Assembly: GCA_903872005.1 (NCBI GenBank)
Contig: CAIQJD010000362.1
Location: forward strand, 1 to 9,506
Source: an uncultured bacterium
Lineage (GTDB): Bacteria; Chloroflexota; Anaerolineae; JACIWP01
DNA length: 9,506 bases
Direction: 5' to 3'
Every line of letters begins with the position of its first letter. Positions within the stretch are counted from its first letter, which is position 1. Below, in pieces: positions 1-6,652 of this stretch. A program made the translations under genes and the position numbers. The notes beneath the pieces are model-generated. The model was not told where the DNA came from. It searched no databases and saw nothing but the letters and a program-made list of their open reading frames with translations.

Positions 1-225
1 GCCATCTTCTGGGGCGGTATAGACACGCAACACGTGCTGCCCTATGGGACGCCAGAGGATGTGCGCGCCGAAGTGCGCTTACGCATCAGTCAGTTCGCCG
101 CCGGCGGCGGCTACATTGCCGGCGCAGTACACAACATCCAGCCTGACGTGCCGCCAGCCAATATCGTCGCCTTGTGCGACGCAGTGCGCGAACTGGGCGT
201 CTACCCGCTCCGGGACAGAATGTGA
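1..225 (+). CDS. UroD-superfamily protein (MtaA/CmuA-like), C-terminal fragment
   Basis: Only the last 74 codons are present; the gene begins before the window and stops with TGA at 223-225. The reading frame carries the typical C-terminal block of uroporphyrinogen decarboxylase-like proteins: FWGGIDTQ, then LPYGTPEDV, then GGGYIAGAVHNIQPDVPPAN and a final ELGVYPL. In this superfamily these segments form the last strands and helices of the TIM barrel. Members of this kind in catabolic regions are usually not HemE but relatives of the corrinoid methyltransferases MtaA and CmuA; which one applies here cannot be judged without the N-terminal part. The next gene starts 22 bases downstream, so the two are probably co-transcribed. 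A second UroD-like gene lies at 5535-6617, which makes this a locus with two such paralogues. Confidence 0.85.
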   Translation, partial: AIFWGGIDTQHVLPYGTPEDVRAEVRLRISQFAAGGGYIAGAVHNIQPDVPPANIVALCDAVRELGVYPLRDRM

Positions 226-236
226 CGCCATCCAAC

Positions 237-242
237 GAGGAG
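237..242 (+). promoter_or_regulatory. Shine-Dalgarno site fixing the start at 248
   Basis: GAGGAG lies 5 bases before the ATG at 248. It decides against the longer reading of this frame, which is open back to about position 44 but only overlaps the preceding UroD-like gene. Confidence 0.7.
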
Positions 243-247
243 ACGAT

Positions 248-1012
248 ATGGCTGCACCGAGCGAAGTGAGCGCATGGGGCTATCTGGACTTGCAGCCGCC
301 GGCCCTCACAGTAGGACAATACGGCGCATGGCGGATCACGTACACCGTGGGCGGCCGCCCCATCGAGGCCGGCGGCGACATTCGCATTCGCCCTTATGGC
401 AACCCTTTGGTGCGCCCACCCGGCCAGACCGCCTTCCCCACCGAGCCGAACTACGTGACCCTGCAGGCTCCACCCCACGTGAAGATGAAGTTGGTCTGCG
501 ATGTCTGGCTCATCGTGACCATCACCCTGTTGGACGGCCGGCTGGCCGAGGGCGATGTCGTCACCGTGACCTATGGCGACCGCAGTGCCGGCAGCCCCGG
601 CTTCGGCATCAAGGCCGTGGCCCACGATCTGCGCTTCCGGCTCTCGGTGCGCCCGGCCGCCGGCGCGCCGCCGGTCGCCCTGTCGGCGCGCCCCCTGTTG
701 CGCCTTATCCCCGACGCGCCGGCGCGCCTCCTGGCGATTGCGCCTTCGACGGTCGCCGACGGCGAGACCTTCGATCTCTTGGTACGCGCCGCCGATCAGT
801 ATGGCAACACCGTCCCGGCGTATGACCCACCCGTGACCCTCGCGCCGGCCCAGGGGGTGCGCGCGCCGGCCGAGCTGCGCCTGGCCGGCCCCGGCGGCGC
901 GTACGCCTCCGCCATTTGCCGCCGCGAGGCGAGCCGCCGGCGCGACGCATCCGCATCGCCATCCTCGACCAACAGGGACAGGTCGCGGCGCGCAGCAATC
1001 CCATCGAGATGA
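248..1012 (+). CDS. DUF3604 protein, N-terminal part (frameshifted gene)
   Basis: This ORF of 254 codons encodes the N-terminal beta-rich part of a DUF3604 protein. Its residues run from WGYLDLQPPALTVGQYGAW through a segment ending GDRSAGSPGFGIKA, and then an Ig-like stretch (LLAIAPSTVADGETFDLLVRAADQYGNTVPAY). This is the arrangement that precedes the PHP-like hydrolase domain in the family. After about residue 220 (near base 905-945) the frame loses coding character: the last 30 or so residues are rich in Arg and Ser and have poor third-position G+C. The expected continuation is found in the -1 frame, so the TGA at 1010-1012 is best read as a consequence of a one-base deletion or a sequence error. 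No signal peptide is visible. The start at 248 is set by GAGGAG 5 bases upstream. Confidence 0.75.
   Translation: MAAPSEVSAWGYLDLQPPALTVGQYGAWRITYTVGGRPIEAGGDIRIRPYGNPLVRPPGQTAFPTEPNYVTLQAPPHVKMKLVCDVWLIVTITLLDGRLAEGDVVTVTYGDRSAGSPGFGIKAVAHDLRFRLSVRPAAGAPPVALSARPLLRLIPDAPARLLAIAPSTVADGETFDLLVRAADQYGNTVPAYDPPVTLAPAQGVRAPAELRLAGPGGAYASAICRREASRRRDASASPSSTNRDRSRRAAIPSR
902..949 (+). other. Frameshift zone inside the DUF3604 gene
   Basis: Coding passes from the frame of codons starting at 902 (reading YASAICRRE) to the frame of codons starting at 946 (reading RIRIAILDQQGQ). The net change is -1, as from loss of one base. No heptameric slippery site or long homopolymer is seen; the longest run is TTT at 915-917. 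The exact base cannot be fixed by eye. Confidence 0.7.
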
Positions 1013-2181
1013 ACACGCCGGCCGGCGACTATCGTATCTACTGGGGCGACCTGCACGCCCACAGCAATATGGAGCAGGGCCTGGAGTCGCCAGAATTCGT
1101 CTATGAATACGCCCGCGACCAGGAGAAGCTCGACTTCCTGGCGCATGTGGAACACCAATTCGCCACGCGCTCGCGCTGGACGGGCAAGCACTACAAGACG
1201 TGGAAAGGCGGGATGCCGGATGTCTCAGCCTATAACGCCGACACCTGGGAATACCGCAAGGAACTGATCCGCAAGTACACCCAGTCGGGCCGCTTCGCGC
1301 CGCTCCTGGGGCTGGAATGGGCGCACAACCTGTTCGGCCACATGAATATCTACTACCCCGGCCTGGATGGCCCGAACTGCTTCCCGCTTTCCTTTTGGGA
1401 TCCCCAAGAGAACCCGGCGAAGGTCTACCGGATCCTGCAAGGACAGGAAGCCATCGTCATCCCGCATCACCCTTCCGCGCCGGTCGGCGCCGGCAAAGAG
1501 GGCGTCTGGTGGGCCACCAGCGGCTATGACTGGGACTTCTATGACCCGCGCCTGACGCGCCTGGTAGAGATTTACTCCAAGTGGGGGTCCTCGGAACACC
1601 TGGGTTGCCGGCGCGCCCTGCTGAACCAGCAAGCGGCCGGCACGGCCCAGGCCGCCCTGGGGCGCGGCTACCACGTCGGCTTCGTCGCCGCCTCGGACAC
1701 CCATTCCAGCCGGCCCGGCAGCACCATGTACCAGGATCACACCTATCCCGAAAGCGGCCTCACGGCCGTCTTCGCCCGCAGCCTCGACGCCGCGTCCATC
1801 TACGAGGCGCTCAAGGCGCGGCGCTGCTATGCGGCCACCGGCCGGCGCATCATCTTGCGCTTCTGGCTCAACGACCGCTTCATGGGCGAGGATGTCACCC
1901 TGGAAGAGCCGGCGCAGCCCAAAGCCCTGTTTCTGGAAGTCGCCGCGCCCTCCCAGATCGAGACGGTGGATGTCCTCAAGAATGGGCAGCTCCTCTACCG
2001 CTACAACGGGACGCTCACGCCGGGGTTGGGCTGGTGGCGCGACAATGGCTGGGAGATGTCCGTGCGCCTGTTGGACAAAGAACCGAGCAACGCCGGCGAC
2101 TACTACTACGTGCGCGTGACGCTTCAAGACGGCGTCATGGCCTGGTCGTCGCCGATATGGGTTTCGCCGCAACAACACTGA
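1009..2181 (+). CDS. DUF3604 PHP-like metal-dependent hydrolase, catalytic part
   Basis: This is the catalytic half of the split DUF3604 (PF12228, PHP-superfamily-like) protein. Metal-binding type motifs appear in family order: GDLHAHS (HxH), FLAHVEH, LLGLEW, VIPHHPSAP (HH), LVEIYSKWGSSEH and VAASDTHSS (DxH). A C-terminal beta domain (SQIETVDVLKNGQLLYRYNG) ends with YYYVRVTLQDG...AWSSPIWV. PHP-fold enzymes usually hydrolyse phosphoester bonds; no substrate is established for this subgroup. Family-like coding in this frame actually begins upstream of the ATG, near 940 (RRIRIAILDQQ...ARSNPI), which shows it is the continuation of the 248-1012 ORF. If translated alone it could begin at the ATG at 1009, which overlaps the upstream stop as ATGA, but no clear ribosome site precedes it. 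The frame is open upstream to a TTG at 916. Confidence 0.85.
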   Translation: MNTPAGDYRIYWGDLHAHSNMEQGLESPEFVYEYARDQEKLDFLAHVEHQFATRSRWTGKHYKTWKGGMPDVSAYNADTWEYRKELIRKYTQSGRFAPLLGLEWAHNLFGHMNIYYPGLDGPNCFPLSFWDPQENPAKVYRILQGQEAIVIPHHPSAPVGAGKEGVWWATSGYDWDFYDPRLTRLVEIYSKWGSSEHLGCRRALLNQQAAGTAQAALGRGYHVGFVAASDTHSSRPGSTMYQDHTYPESGLTAVFARSLDAASIYEALKARRCYAATGRRIILRFWLNDRFMGEDVTLEEPAQPKALFLEVAAPSQIETVDVLKNGQLLYRYNGTLTPGLGWWRDNGWEMSVRLLDKEPSNAGDYYYVRVTLQDGVMAWSSPIWVSPQQH

Positions 2182-2185
2182 TCAC

Positions 2186-2190
2186 GGAGG
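2186..2190 (+). promoter_or_regulatory. Shine-Dalgarno site before tandem ATGs
   Basis: GGAGG lies 3 bases before the ATG at 2194 and 6 bases before the in-frame ATG at 2197. The spacing favours the second ATG as the true start of the ceramidase-like gene. Confidence 0.6.
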
Positions 2191-2193
2191 TGC

Positions 2194-3561
2194 ATGATGG
2201 GAAAGCTATTGGCCGGCCTGGGAGTAGCGACGATAACGCCGCCGGTAGGCATTGAGATGGGCGCCTGGGCGCTGCGCCAGGGCTTGGCGCAGGGCGTGCA
2301 TGACGACCACTACGCCCGCGCCGTGGTGCTGGACGACGGCAAGACCAGACTTGCCATCGCCAGCCTGGATGTCTGCATCATCTCGACGGCGCTCGCCAAC
2401 GAGATACGCGGCCTGGTGGCCGCCCAGACGGATATCCCCAAAGAGAACATCCTGCTGAACTGCTCGCACACCCACACGACGCCCTACACCTGGCGGGAGC
2501 CGGCCGCCGGCCTGACGCCCGGCCACAAGGCATACCTGACCGTCTTCCCCCACTATGTCGCCGGCGCGATCGTGGAAGCCTGGCACAGCCGCGAGCCGGC
2601 CGCCATCGGCGCGGCATCCACCGAAGTGCGCGGCGTCAGCATCAACCGACGCGACCCGACCCTGCCGGCCGACCCGGAGCTGGGCGTCATCCGCGTGGAT
2701 GGCCCCGACGGGCCGCTGGCTTGCCTGGTCAACTTCTCCTGTCACGGCACGTCCCTCGGCGCGCACTATCTATTGTGGAGCGCGGACTTCGCCGGCTTCC
2801 TGGCCCGCGCCATTGAGGAGGCCGAGCCGGGCTGCGCCGGCATGTTCCTGCAGGGCGCAGAGGGCGATACGCACCCCTGGGACTGGTATTTCGGCAACCC
2901 CAACCCCAAGTGGGGCGACACCTACGAAGGCTCCGAGCGCCTCGGCAAGGCTCTGGCCGGGCCGGCGCTGGGCGTATTCCAGAAGATCGAGACCAAGGCG
3001 GAAGCCGAAATCAAGGTCGCCACGAAGACCGTGAACCTGCCGCCGCGCCCCATCCGCTGGACGGCCGAGGAGGCCGAAGCCTACCTCGCCAAAGTCGAGG
3101 CGACGACGAAGCCATATAGCGGCGCGACGATCCCGGATTTCTGCCCGGGTTGCCAATCGGCGCAACGTTTCCCGGCCAATTATCTCCTGGGTGGGGCGCG
3201 TCACGAAGCCACCTTCGCCCGCAACTACCCCAAGAGCATTGACACCGAGCTGACCGTGGCGCGCATCAACGACATCGTCCTCGCGGCCAACTCCGGCGAG
3301 CTGTTCAACGAGCTGGGGACGGAAATCAAGACCCGCAGCCCCTACGAACACACCTATGTCCTCTCCTGCACCAATGGCGGCGTCGGCTACATCCCGGTGC
3401 GCGAAGCCGCCGAGGCTGTGCTGAACATGCCGTTGGAGGAGTTCACCGACCCGGTCAAGCACCGCCGGCACTATGGGGCGACCATCACTACGGAAATCGG
3501 GCCGGCCGGCGGCGAGATCGTCGTGGAAGAGACGCTGGCCATGATCGGCGCGGTGCGCTAG
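2194..3561 (+). CDS. Neutral/alkaline ceramidase-like hydrolase (PF04734-type)
   Basis: The 455-residue product shows the hallmarks of the neutral/alkaline ceramidase N-terminal domain. The N-terminus LLAGLGVATITPPVG matches the family's AGxAxxDITP start. SHTHTTP (residues 91-97) and NFSCHGTSLG (180-189) hold the expected zinc-binding histidines. QGAEGDTHP (220-228) corresponds to the conserved QGxxGDxxP segment. NSGELFNELG (367-376) supplies the probable ligand glutamate, and GGVGYIPV (395-402) a candidate ligand tyrosine. Known bacterial ceramidases are secreted and near 650 residues with an extra C-terminal domain; this protein is shorter and has no signal peptide, so a cytoplasmic amide hydrolase is more likely than a true ceramidase. 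It starts 12 bases after the DUF3604 stop, in an operon-like arrangement. TAG at 3559-3561 ends it, just before a toxin-antitoxin promoter. Confidence 0.85.
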   Translation: MMGKLLAGLGVATITPPVGIEMGAWALRQGLAQGVHDDHYARAVVLDDGKTRLAIASLDVCIISTALANEIRGLVAAQTDIPKENILLNCSHTHTTPYTWREPAAGLTPGHKAYLTVFPHYVAGAIVEAWHSREPAAIGAASTEVRGVSINRRDPTLPADPELGVIRVDGPDGPLACLVNFSCHGTSLGAHYLLWSADFAGFLARAIEEAEPGCAGMFLQGAEGDTHPWDWYFGNPNPKWGDTYEGSERLGKALAGPALGVFQKIETKAEAEIKVATKTVNLPPRPIRWTAEEAEAYLAKVEATTKPYSGATIPDFCPGCQSAQRFPANYLLGGARHEATFARNYPKSIDTELTVARINDIVLAANSGELFNELGTEIKTRSPYEHTYVLSCTNGGVGYIPVREAAEAVLNMPLEEFTDPVKHRRHYGATITTEIGPAGGEIVVEETLAMIGAVR

Positions 3562-3564
3562 TGT

Positions 3565-3579
3565 GTTGCAATATGCAAC
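3565..3579. promoter_or_regulatory. Perfect dyad (probable antitoxin operator)
   Basis: GTTGCA and TGCAAC form a perfect 6-base inverted repeat around ATA. It covers the -35 box of the promoter ahead of the toxin-antitoxin pair. Ribbon-helix-helix antitoxins typically repress their own operon from such short palindromes, so this is the likely operator; binding is inferred. Confidence 0.55.
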
Positions 3580-3594
3580 CGAGCATGCTATAAT
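3566..3594 (+). promoter_or_regulatory. Sigma-70 promoter with extended -10 for the TA operon
   Basis: TTGCAA (3566-3571) and a perfect TATAAT (3589-3594) are separated by 17 bases, and TGC directly precedes the -10 (extended -10). Transcription would begin near 3601, leaving a leader of about 22 bases before the ATG at 3623. Confidence 0.75.
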
Positions 3595-3610
3595 GGCCGG
3601 CGTAGCCTGG

Positions 3611-3624
3611 ATGGGTTAGCCCAT
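3611..3624. repeat. Short inverted repeat over the antitoxin start codon
   Basis: ATGGG and CCCAT form a perfect 5-base inverted repeat with a TTAG loop, ending within the ATG at 3623. In RNA it would pair the start region; in DNA it could be a second half of the operator. Confidence 0.4.
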
Positions 3625-3862
3625 GACCATTTTGCATGTGCGTAATGTGCCGGACAAGCTATACGAGCGACTGCAGCGGCGCGCGGAGGCGCAGCGCCGC
3701 TCGTTGAGCGCGGAAGTCATCTACCTGCTGGATTGGGCACTGGAAGAAAGCGAATGGCCGGCCGAGACTACCCTGGCCGCCATTCGCGCTCGGCGTCTGG
3801 CTCGGCCGTCCGTCGGCGCGCCGGACAGTGTGACGCTCCTGCAGGAAGATCGCCAACGATGA
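3623..3862 (+). CDS. Ribbon-helix-helix antitoxin of a VapBC/FitAB-type module
   Basis: This 79-residue protein begins ILHVRNVPDKLYERLQRRAEAQRRS and continues SAEVIYLLDWALEE. That is a short beta strand followed by two helices, the Arc/FitA-type ribbon-helix-helix DNA-binding fold (residues 2-42). The remaining C-terminal tail (about 43-79) is the part that usually wraps into the partner toxin and blocks its active site. The gene overlaps the toxin by four bases (ATGA at 3859-3862), so the pair is translationally coupled. It lies behind a strong extended -10 promoter bearing a dyad, as expected for autoregulation. The ribosome binding site is weak (only GGATGG-like sequence within the leader). 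FitA and VapB antitoxins with this fold cannot be told apart here, so no symbol is given. Confidence 0.88.
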   Translation: MTILHVRNVPDKLYERLQRRAEAQRRSLSAEVIYLLDWALEESEWPAETTLAAIRARRLARPSVGAPDSVTLLQEDRQR

Positions 3863-4317
3863 GCTTCGCCTGCGTCGTGGACGCCAGCGTCGGCGTCAAA
3901 CTCTTCCTGTCGGAGCCGCTCACCGAGCGCGCCGAGGCGCTCTTCGCCGGCCTGACGGAGGATCCGCCGGCGCATCTCTACGCGCCGGATCTCTTCTACG
4001 CAGAGTGCGCCAATATCCTGTGGAAACAGGTGGGCCGCTATGGCTACCCGGCCGACCAGGCGCGCCAGGATATTGAGGCCCTGGCGCGCCTGCCCTTGCG
4101 CGTGGCGCCGGCGCGCGCCCTGGCAACCGAGGCGCTGACGTTGGCGCTGACCTACGGCATCACGGCCTACGATGCGCTGTACGCCACCCTGGCGCAACAG
4201 GTCGGCGCGCCGCTAGTCACCGCAGATGACGCACTCACGCAACGCCTTCAGAGATCATCCATCCAGGTATGCCGGCTGCAAGACTGGCCGGCCGCATCGC
4301 GTGGATACGCACCGTAA
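3859..4317 (+). CDS. vapC: PIN-domain toxin ribonuclease (VapC-type)
   Basis: The 152-residue product is a full-length PIN domain, the usual size for VapC toxins. The acidic metal-binding residues are in place: Asp8 in VVDASVGVKLF, Glu49 in PDLFYAECANILWK, Asp105 in ITAYDALYATLA and Asp123 in LVTADDALTQRL. These proteins are Mg2+-dependent RNases, commonly cutting tRNA or rRNA, held inactive by the cognate antitoxin. The start ATG at 3859 is chosen because it overlaps the antitoxin stop; a longer upstream reading of the frame, from 3733, would run inside the antitoxin gene. The toxin looks intact, with no missing catalytic residue. The M24 gene begins 13 bases after its stop, with no terminator in between. 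Confidence 0.92.
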   Translation: MSFACVVDASVGVKLFLSEPLTERAEALFAGLTEDPPAHLYAPDLFYAECANILWKQVGRYGYPADQARQDIEALARLPLRVAPARALATEALTLALTYGITAYDALYATLAQQVGAPLVTADDALTQRLQRSSIQVCRLQDWPAASRGYAP

Positions 4318-4318
4318 T

Positions 4319-4325
4319 GGGAGAG
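4319..4325 (+). promoter_or_regulatory. Shine-Dalgarno site fixing the M24 start
   Basis: GGGAGAG lies 5 bases before the ATG at 4331. It supports that start over a longer open frame reaching back to 4226, which runs inside the toxin gene. Confidence 0.65.
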
Positions 4326-4330
4326 TGAAC

Positions 4331-5533
4331 ATGGCGAGCCACCCTTACAAGTATCGGCGTTTTCCTGATTTCCCGGACAGCGAATACGAAGCTCGCTACA
4401 CCAAGCTCCGCGCGCAGATGCCCGCGCTGGGCGTCGAAGCCGTCATCCTGACCACCGAAGCCGATATCCGCTACTTCACCGGCTTCAAGACCGTCGTCTT
4501 CCGGCTGAAAATGCGCCCTATGTTCGCCATCCTGCCGGCCGACACGCGCCGCGCCCCGGTCCTGGTGATCCCGGAATTTCTGGAAGCGTGCGCCCTGGCG
4601 ACCGCCTGGGTCACAGACATCCGCACAGCCACGGAGTGCTACGGCCGGCAGAACCAGGAGGCCGTGGACATCCTCATCGGCGTGCTCAAAGACATGGGGC
4701 TGGACAAGGCCGCCATCGGCATGGAATTCGGCGCCGCGCAGCACCTGGCTATGAACCAGAACCAGTGGGCGCAGCTCCAGGCCGGCTTGCCCGGCGCGCG
4801 CTGGCTCGACGCCTCGCCGGCCATCTGGGCTTGCCGGCGCGTCAAGTCCGACCTGGAGGTGGACGCGATCCGCACCGCGTGCGATATCTCGGCAGCCGGC
4901 GTGCTGGCCGGCTTCCGCATCCTGCGCGCCGGCCTGACCGAAGCGCAGCTCTATCGCGAGATCGCCGCGACTTATTACAAAGAGGGCGCGGAGGATCACC
5001 TCCTGGGCATCCACTCCACTGCCAAGGGCAACCAGGTGCGCGACTCCCTACCGTCCGACTACCCCTTCGAGCGCGGCCACTTCATGAAGATAGATGGCGG
5101 CGCGATCTACAAGGGCTATTGCTGCGATTTCTGCCGGCTCCTCTTCGTCGGGCCGGCCAGCTCGGCGCGCCGGCGCGCCCTGGATGCCTCGGCCGAAGCC
5201 TTCTGGGCCGCGGCCGGCGCCATCCGCCCCGGCGTACAGGTCTCTGACCTGCACCCCCGCGTGGACTCGCTGCTGGATGCGCGCGGCTATGGCTGCTTTT
5301 GGAACGCCATCGGCCACGGTCTGGGCCTGGATGTCTGGGAGCCGCCGATCCTGCTGCGAGACAATAACGACCGCCTGGAAGAAGGCAACGTCCTTTCCAT
5401 CGAGATCGGCGTGGTGGACCCCACCCTGTTCCAGGACGCTTCGTTCACTTACGAAGACAACATCGTCGTGACCGCCTTCGGCTATAGCCGGCTGACCAAC
5501 AAACTGCAAATGGAGCCGATGGAGAGTAACTGA
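4331..5533 (+). CDS. M24-family metallopeptidase (creatinase/prolidase fold)
   Basis: The 400-residue protein has a creatinase N-terminal domain (about 19-165, with EAVILTTEADIRYFTGF) and a pita-bread catalytic domain (about 170-390). All five dimetal ligands of the M24 family are visible: Asp255 (MKIDGG), Asp266 (CCDFCR, the expected 11 residues later), His329 (IGHGLGLD), Glu358 (LSIEIG) and Glu375 (YEDNIVV). It is therefore likely active as an Xaa-Pro dipeptidase or aminopeptidase. The same fold in creatinase cleaves creatine without needing metal, but retention of every ligand argues for a metal enzyme. No signal peptide is present, so it is cytoplasmic. Its stop (5531-5533) is separated by a single base from the next ATG, which implies co-transcription with the UroD-like gene. 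Exact substrate unknown. Confidence 0.92.
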   Translation: MASHPYKYRRFPDFPDSEYEARYTKLRAQMPALGVEAVILTTEADIRYFTGFKTVVFRLKMRPMFAILPADTRRAPVLVIPEFLEACALATAWVTDIRTATECYGRQNQEAVDILIGVLKDMGLDKAAIGMEFGAAQHLAMNQNQWAQLQAGLPGARWLDASPAIWACRRVKSDLEVDAIRTACDISAAGVLAGFRILRAGLTEAQLYREIAATYYKEGAEDHLLGIHSTAKGNQVRDSLPSDYPFERGHFMKIDGGAIYKGYCCDFCRLLFVGPASSARRRALDASAEAFWAAAGAIRPGVQVSDLHPRVDSLLDARGYGCFWNAIGHGLGLDVWEPPILLRDNNDRLEEGNVLSIEIGVVDPTLFQDASFTYEDNIVVTAFGYSRLTNKLQMEPMESN

Positions 5534-5534
5534 G

Positions 5535-6617
5535 ATGGGCCAAGCGATGACGCCCCGCCAACGCATCCGCGCCGTGCTGCGCGGCGATCTGCCTGACCAG
5601 ACGCCGCTCACCATCTACTGGATCATGTTGCCGCGCGGCGAGCGTGAGCGCCGGCTGCGCGCGGCCGGCCTCGCCGTCGTGGAGCGCATGGCGCTCTACT
5701 GGACGGAATACCCTCACTGCGACATCATCGCCCATGAATACTGGGAAGGCGGCTATCGCACCATCCGCGACGTCATCCGCACGCCGGTCGGCGAAGCGAC
5801 GGCCATCCGCAAAGTGGGGCTGGGTTATGGCAGCGAGATGTACGTCGAGCATTTCATCAAGCGGCGTGAAGATTACCGCGTCATGGAGTTCTACGTGCGC
5901 GACGCGGTCTATCACGCCAACCACGCCGCCTATCACGTGGCCGAAGATCGTCTCGGCGAAGATGGTTACGTCCTGCCCCACATCGGCTATTCGCCCTACA
6001 TGCAGTTGCAGAACTACTGGCTGGGCGTCGAACAGTGCAGCTTCCATCTGGCCGACTACCCGGACGAGTTCTTCTCGCTCTACCATGCGCTGCGCCAGCG
6101 TCATCGCGAGATCTACCGGCTCTACGCCGAGTCGCCGGCCGAGGCCGTGCTCTACTGCGGCAACATCGTGCCCAATGTCGTCGGGCCGCGCCGCTTCGCG
6201 CAGTACATCCTCCCCTGCCTGAACGAGTTCGCCGATGCCATGCACGATCGGGGCAAACTCGTCGGCTGCCACCTGGACGCCGACAATATCCCGTTCATCC
6301 CGGCCGTCGCCGGCTCGAAACTGGACATCATTGAAGCCTTCACCCCGCAACCGGATTGCGACATGACGGTCGCCCTGGCGCGTCAGTCCTGGCCGGGCAA
6401 AATCCTCTGGTGCAACTTCCCATCGTCGGTGCATCTCGCGGACGACGCGACCATCGCCGAGACGACACGCCAGATGTTGCGCGAAGCCGGCGCCGGCGAG
6501 CGCTTCCTGCTGGGCGTCACCGAGGACATCCCCGAGCCGCACCTCTGGCACAGCCTGAACGTGATACAGCGGGAGATACACCGCACAGGTGCGGAGGACG
6601 CAGAGATTCAGAAATAG
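5535..6617 (+). CDS. UroD-superfamily protein (MtaA/CmuA-like, function unknown)
   Basis: The 360-residue product starts MTPRQRIRAVLRGDLPDQTPL, the usual opening of MtaA/CmuA-like members of the uroporphyrinogen decarboxylase superfamily. It continues with a TIM-barrel pattern including YCGNIVPNVVGPRRFAQYI (207-225), GKLVGCHLDADN (240-251) and a C-terminal LLGVTEDIPEPHLW. The HemE signature region with its Arg-rich PxWxMRQAGR motif is absent, so it is not a heme enzyme. The methyltransferase zinc motif HxCG is replaced by HLDA (246-249). It may bind a corrinoid or methylated substrate differently. GGAGAG at 5521-5526 supports the ATG at 5535; an in-frame ATG at 5547 is the alternative. The last 10 or so residues (TGAEDAEIQK) come from repeat-like DNA and look unlike the family's normal ending. 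Confidence 0.88.
   Translation: MGQAMTPRQRIRAVLRGDLPDQTPLTIYWIMLPRGERERRLRAAGLAVVERMALYWTEYPHCDIIAHEYWEGGYRTIRDVIRTPVGEATAIRKVGLGYGSEMYVEHFIKRREDYRVMEFYVRDAVYHANHAAYHVAEDRLGEDGYVLPHIGYSPYMQLQNYWLGVEQCSFHLADYPDEFFSLYHALRQRHREIYRLYAESPAEAVLYCGNIVPNVVGPRRFAQYILPCLNEFADAMHDRGKLVGCHLDADNIPFIPAVAGSKLDIIEAFTPQPDCDMTVALARQSWPGKILWCNFPSSVHLADDATIAETTRQMLREAGAGERFLLGVTEDIPEPHLWHSLNVIQREIHRTGAEDAEIQK
6581..6605 (+). repeat. Repeat-like GCGGAGGACGCAGAG tract with small hairpin
   Basis: CCGCAC and GTGCGG (6581-6586 and 6589-6594) form an inverted repeat, followed at 6591-6605 by GCGGAGGACGCAGAG. Strings built from this kind of GACGCAGAG/GCGGAG unit are familiar as dispersed intergenic repeats in many environmental bacterial genomes. 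Only one copy is in this window, so repeat status is inferred. Confidence 0.3.
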
Positions 6618-6652
6618 GGGAAAAGAGCGGCTGAAAGTTAGTCTGTCGGATT

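Noticed and set aside
44..247. Upstream extension of the DUF3604 N-terminal ORF to position 44
   Set aside because: It overlaps the UroD-like gene and has shadow-like composition; GAGGAG fixes the start at 248.
902..949. Programmed ribosomal frameshift in the DUF3604 gene
   Set aside because: No slippery heptamer such as A AAA AAG and no obvious stimulatory structure; a deletion or sequence error is simpler.
4226..4330. Upstream extension of the M24 ORF
   Set aside because: It lies inside the toxin gene in another frame; the ATG at 4331 has its own ribosome site and matches family N-termini.
4331..5533. True creatinase assignment for the M24 gene
   Set aside because: All five metal ligands are kept, as in prolidase and Xaa-Pro aminopeptidases, whereas creatinase works without metal; fold similarity alone is not enough.
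5445..6581. Long minus-strand ORF of 378 codons opposite the UroD-like gene
   Set aside because: It is a shadow of a well-supported + strand gene, caused by high G+C at third positions; it shows no recognisable motif.
6581..6594. CCGCAC-AG-GTGCGG hairpin as a terminator of the UroD-like gene
   Set aside because: It lies within the coding end, has a very tight loop and no following T-run.
5535..6617. hemE (uroporphyrinogen decarboxylase for heme synthesis)
   Set aside because: The N-terminal Arg motif that defines HemE is absent and the start resembles MtaA/CmuA-type proteins.
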